From Phymatolithon calcareum (lineage: Eukaryota > Rhodophyta > Florideophyceae > Hapalidiales): a DNA stretch of 64,000 nt. The stretch spans positions 1,798,001 through 1,862,000 of the forward strand of contig OZ345367.1 of NCBI GenBank assembly GCA_977006965.1. The letters run 5' to 3'. Shown piece after piece: positions 62,102 to 64,000 of this stretch; position 1 is the stretch's first letter; every line of letters starts with the position of its first letter. Made by a program: the position numbers and the translations under genes. A model generated the notes under the pieces. That model searched no databases. It saw only the letters and a list, made by a program, of their open reading frames with translations, and was not told where the DNA came from.

Positions 62102-63979
62102 ATGTCTTCTTCCAGTTCCCCAGAATCCCAACAATGCGACACACACACAGATTCGAGCAACACCACTAATCGCACATCCCTGTCGCAAAAGCGGCAGGCT
62201 GAAGCTGCAGGAGAATGCGTCCCCTTTTCGCTTGGGTGGCAGTGCTGCAAGAAACTGAAATGTTCAGTAAATGCCAGCACTATTTTTACAGTTGCACAAA
62301 GACGCCGCTTCTTGCAAATGACTCGCAAGGAACGGAAGCTTGCATTACATTCATTGCTCCAGCCCGAAGGATTTTTTATGTTTAATGGAAATCGCGTTTG
62401 CCACAAATTTTTGACAACAGCATTAACATTTTCTACCAACCTTATCGCTTCAGTGAAAGAGAATCCAAGAGCACGTGCTTCTTCTTCTGTGACGTACCTA
62501 TCAAGAGAAGGAACTTCGAGCGAGCGGAAGTACGAGGTTGTCATTTTCCTTGACAGACTCGCGAAGTCAATAGGTGGAGATATGCCTGACTGCGCTGAGA
62601 TCCATCTGCCGTACCATTTGAAAAAGGATTTCTATAATGAGCATTGCGTAGCTGTTGAAAAAGAGCAAGCCCCCTCGTCGTCTATTGTCCGTCCGGTATC
62701 GGAATCGTACTTTAACAAGATATGGCGCGAGACATTGTCCGAAGTCAAAGTTCGAAAAGTTCACCGTTTCAGCAAGTGCACAGATTGTGAGTTCCATCGA
62801 TCAGAGTCACAAAAACATGCCCTGAACGAAGGAAAGATGAAGTTTATACGTGCAGATCGCAGTCGACACATTCAGTTTATCACCAAAGAGCGCGCAGAAT
62901 ACGCTAAACATCGAAACCGTGCAGTACGACAACCTGCTGATCTCTGCTCAATTATAATCGACGGTGCTGATCAAGCTTCGTACGGCTTGCCCCATTTTAT
63001 CTACGGAACGAAGAATCTGCGAGGTGATTCTATGAAAGTTAGACTCATCGGGATAAAGGAGCACCTTTTGGTCCCCAATGTGTACTTTTTTCTAATGACA
63101 GAAGAGCATGAAACAGGGGCGAACCATATTGTGGAGTCTCTACACAGATTCCTGACAAGCAAAGGACAAGCCGGGATATTGCCACCTGTTCTGCACATCC
63201 AAGCAGACAATTGCACGCGAGAGAACAAGAATAAGTATGTCATGGGATATTTGAAGTTTTTAATCGCAATGGGGGTGTTTAAAGAAGTCCTAATCTCCTT
63301 TCTTCCTGTTGGGCACACCCACGAAGACATAGACCAGGTGTTTTCTCGAACTTCAGAGCATCTAAAGCGCCATGAAGCACATACAATTGAACAGCTCGCA
63401 GGTGAGCTTGCCTTATCCTACACTCCAAGGCCACAAATTACGCACATGAAGAGTTTATGCAATTTCAGTGGTCTGTGTGAGCAGTCTCGCTGTTTACGAA
63501 AGCCGGCAAGTGGCTGGTGTGTTAACAGATATTTTCGATTTACACGTCGAGAACCAGTGGATGGCGATGTTTCAAGCGCTTATGGCACGAGATGCGCAGC
63601 AAAAGTGAATTCTGGAGACGACTGGAATGATCTCATCGGTGGAAGGGGATTTTTGAAGTTTGCGCCGGACCTTGCTCAGACACCTCCAACTGTTATTACG
63701 TCACCTCCCAATTTGGCGCGGGTTCAGAAGCGACTGGACACTGCAAGCTCGCGACTGGGAAGCGAGAATGTAATGGCAGCTTTATATCTTATGCGTGATG
63801 AAGTCTACTGTTCGCGTGAAGAGAATATGCACTGGAATCTAGAGACTGCACTGGAGCGTAATGGGCAGTTCAGAGCAACGAGTGACTCAGTTCCCACCGA
63901 CACGGACGACGAAAACTCTAGAGAAGACTTCGAGGTGTCTCCTGGTTCCTTGCACTACAGCTTAGCGAAGGATCAATGA
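62102..63979 (+). CDS. DUF7869-type, probable DDE-fold transposase
   Basis: This is an intact single-exon protein of 625 residues. A Ser-rich start precedes a helical N-terminal half, and FSKCTDCEFHRSESQKH (about residue 222) is a short Cys/His motif. The core carries SIIIDGADQASYGLP (Asp near 286), HIQADNCTRENKNKYV (Asp near 368) and LPVGHTHEDIDQVFSR (acidic pair near 406). D, D and E/D in this order suggest an RNase H-like DDE nuclease, and these three motifs are typical of the DUF7869 family found in algae and animals. The C-terminal about 150 residues contain several Cys and an acidic tail. It is transcribed away from the ParB-methyltransferase gene. That it is a transposase is inferred from motif pattern and repetition in the window. 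It could instead be a nuclease of another kind. Confidence 0.7.
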   Translation: MSSSSSPESQQCDTHTDSSNTTNRTSLSQKRQAEAAGECVPFSLGWQCCKKLKCSVNASTIFTVAQRRRFLQMTRKERKLALHSLLQPEGFFMFNGNRVCHKFLTTALTFSTNLIASVKENPRARASSSVTYLSREGTSSERKYEVVIFLDRLAKSIGGDMPDCAEIHLPYHLKKDFYNEHCVAVEKEQAPSSSIVRPVSESYFNKIWRETLSEVKVRKVHRFSKCTDCEFHRSESQKHALNEGKMKFIRADRSRHIQFITKERAEYAKHRNRAVRQPADLCSIIIDGADQASYGLPHFIYGTKNLRGDSMKVRLIGIKEHLLVPNVYFFLMTEEHETGANHIVESLHRFLTSKGQAGILPPVLHIQADNCTRENKNKYVMGYLKFLIAMGVFKEVLISFLPVGHTHEDIDQVFSRTSEHLKRHEAHTIEQLAGELALSYTPRPQITHMKSLCNFSGLCEQSRCLRKPASGWCVNRYFRFTRREPVDGDVSSAYGTRCAAKVNSGDDWNDLIGGRGFLKFAPDLAQTPPTVITSPPNLARVQKRLDTASSRLGSENVMAALYLMRDEVYCSREENMHWNLETALERNGQFRATSDSVPTDTDDENSREDFEVSPGSLHYSLAKDQ

Positions 63980-64000
63980 TTGCGGCACGCCTTGATAATT

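Larger units (their letters stand above)
57712..63979. mobile_element. Putative large transposon: ParB-methyltransferase gene plus DUF7869 transposase
   Basis: Two divergent genes about 1.9 kb apart encode a DNA-modification-type protein and a DDE-like protein. A decayed relative of the transposase at 51.9 kb shows that this gene family is mobile here. The coordinates are those of the genes; the right terminus is outside the window and no left TIR was found. Confidence 0.55.

Overview
This window looks like nuclear DNA from a photosynthetic eukaryote that is rich in transposable elements. An alga is likely, and a red alga is my best guess. Three things point that way: a plastid fibrillin (PAP) gene at 38.0 kb, a broken insertion of plastid rpl16 at 19.1 kb, and host genes that are mostly single-exon. 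The species cannot be fixed from sequence alone. Host-type genes are few: a GT1/sterol-glucosyltransferase-like enzyme (9.25-10.67 kb), a tentative DUF3598-like protein (12.5-13.4 kb), an Exo84-like exocyst subunit (30.6-33.0 kb), a seven-TM DUF4203/TMEM198-like membrane protein (33.5-34.7 kb), unrecognised coding DNA upstream of it (34.7-36.6 kb) and the fibrillin.

Nearly everything else is mobile or repeated DNA. 0-4.1 kb holds a decayed Ty1/copia element on the minus strand. 4.9-7.0 kb and 46.1-48.1 kb hold decayed LINEs, with a further LINE scrap at 51.3 kb. 14.3-14.8 kb is a MITE. 15.8-17.8 kb is a 2.0 kb TIR element, possibly piggyBac-like. Two copies of one Fanzor1-type element lie at 19.4-22.7 kb (minus) and 26.8-30.1 kb (plus). 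A hAT relic and a composite MITE lie between them, and a second, inverted copy of that composite lies at 39.4-40.1 kb. 40.27-44.09 kb is an end-to-end PIF/Harbinger element with TIRs, a TGA target duplication and two genes. Two inverted LTR-like repeats lie at 48.7-49.6 and 55.2-56.0 kb. A tRNA-derived SINE family has copies at 12.1, 53.6 and 54.2 kb.

The right end (57.7-64.0 kb) is the most unusual part. A ParB-like domain fused to a permuted (beta-order) DNA methyltransferase and a zinc cluster is transcribed leftwards. An intact 625-residue DUF7869-type, probably DDE-fold, protein is transcribed rightwards. I interpret the pair as a large eukaryotic transposon that carries its own DNA-modification protein. 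A decayed piece of the same transposase family sits at 51.9 kb. The right end of this element is outside the window.

The Fanzor pair is the second highlight. The two copies differ most in the N-terminal and middle coding region, yet their non-coding 3' ends are nearly identical, which is where a guide RNA (omega RNA) would be expected. The two copies carry different lesions: copy 1 has only in-frame stops, copy 2 a single one-base frameshift.
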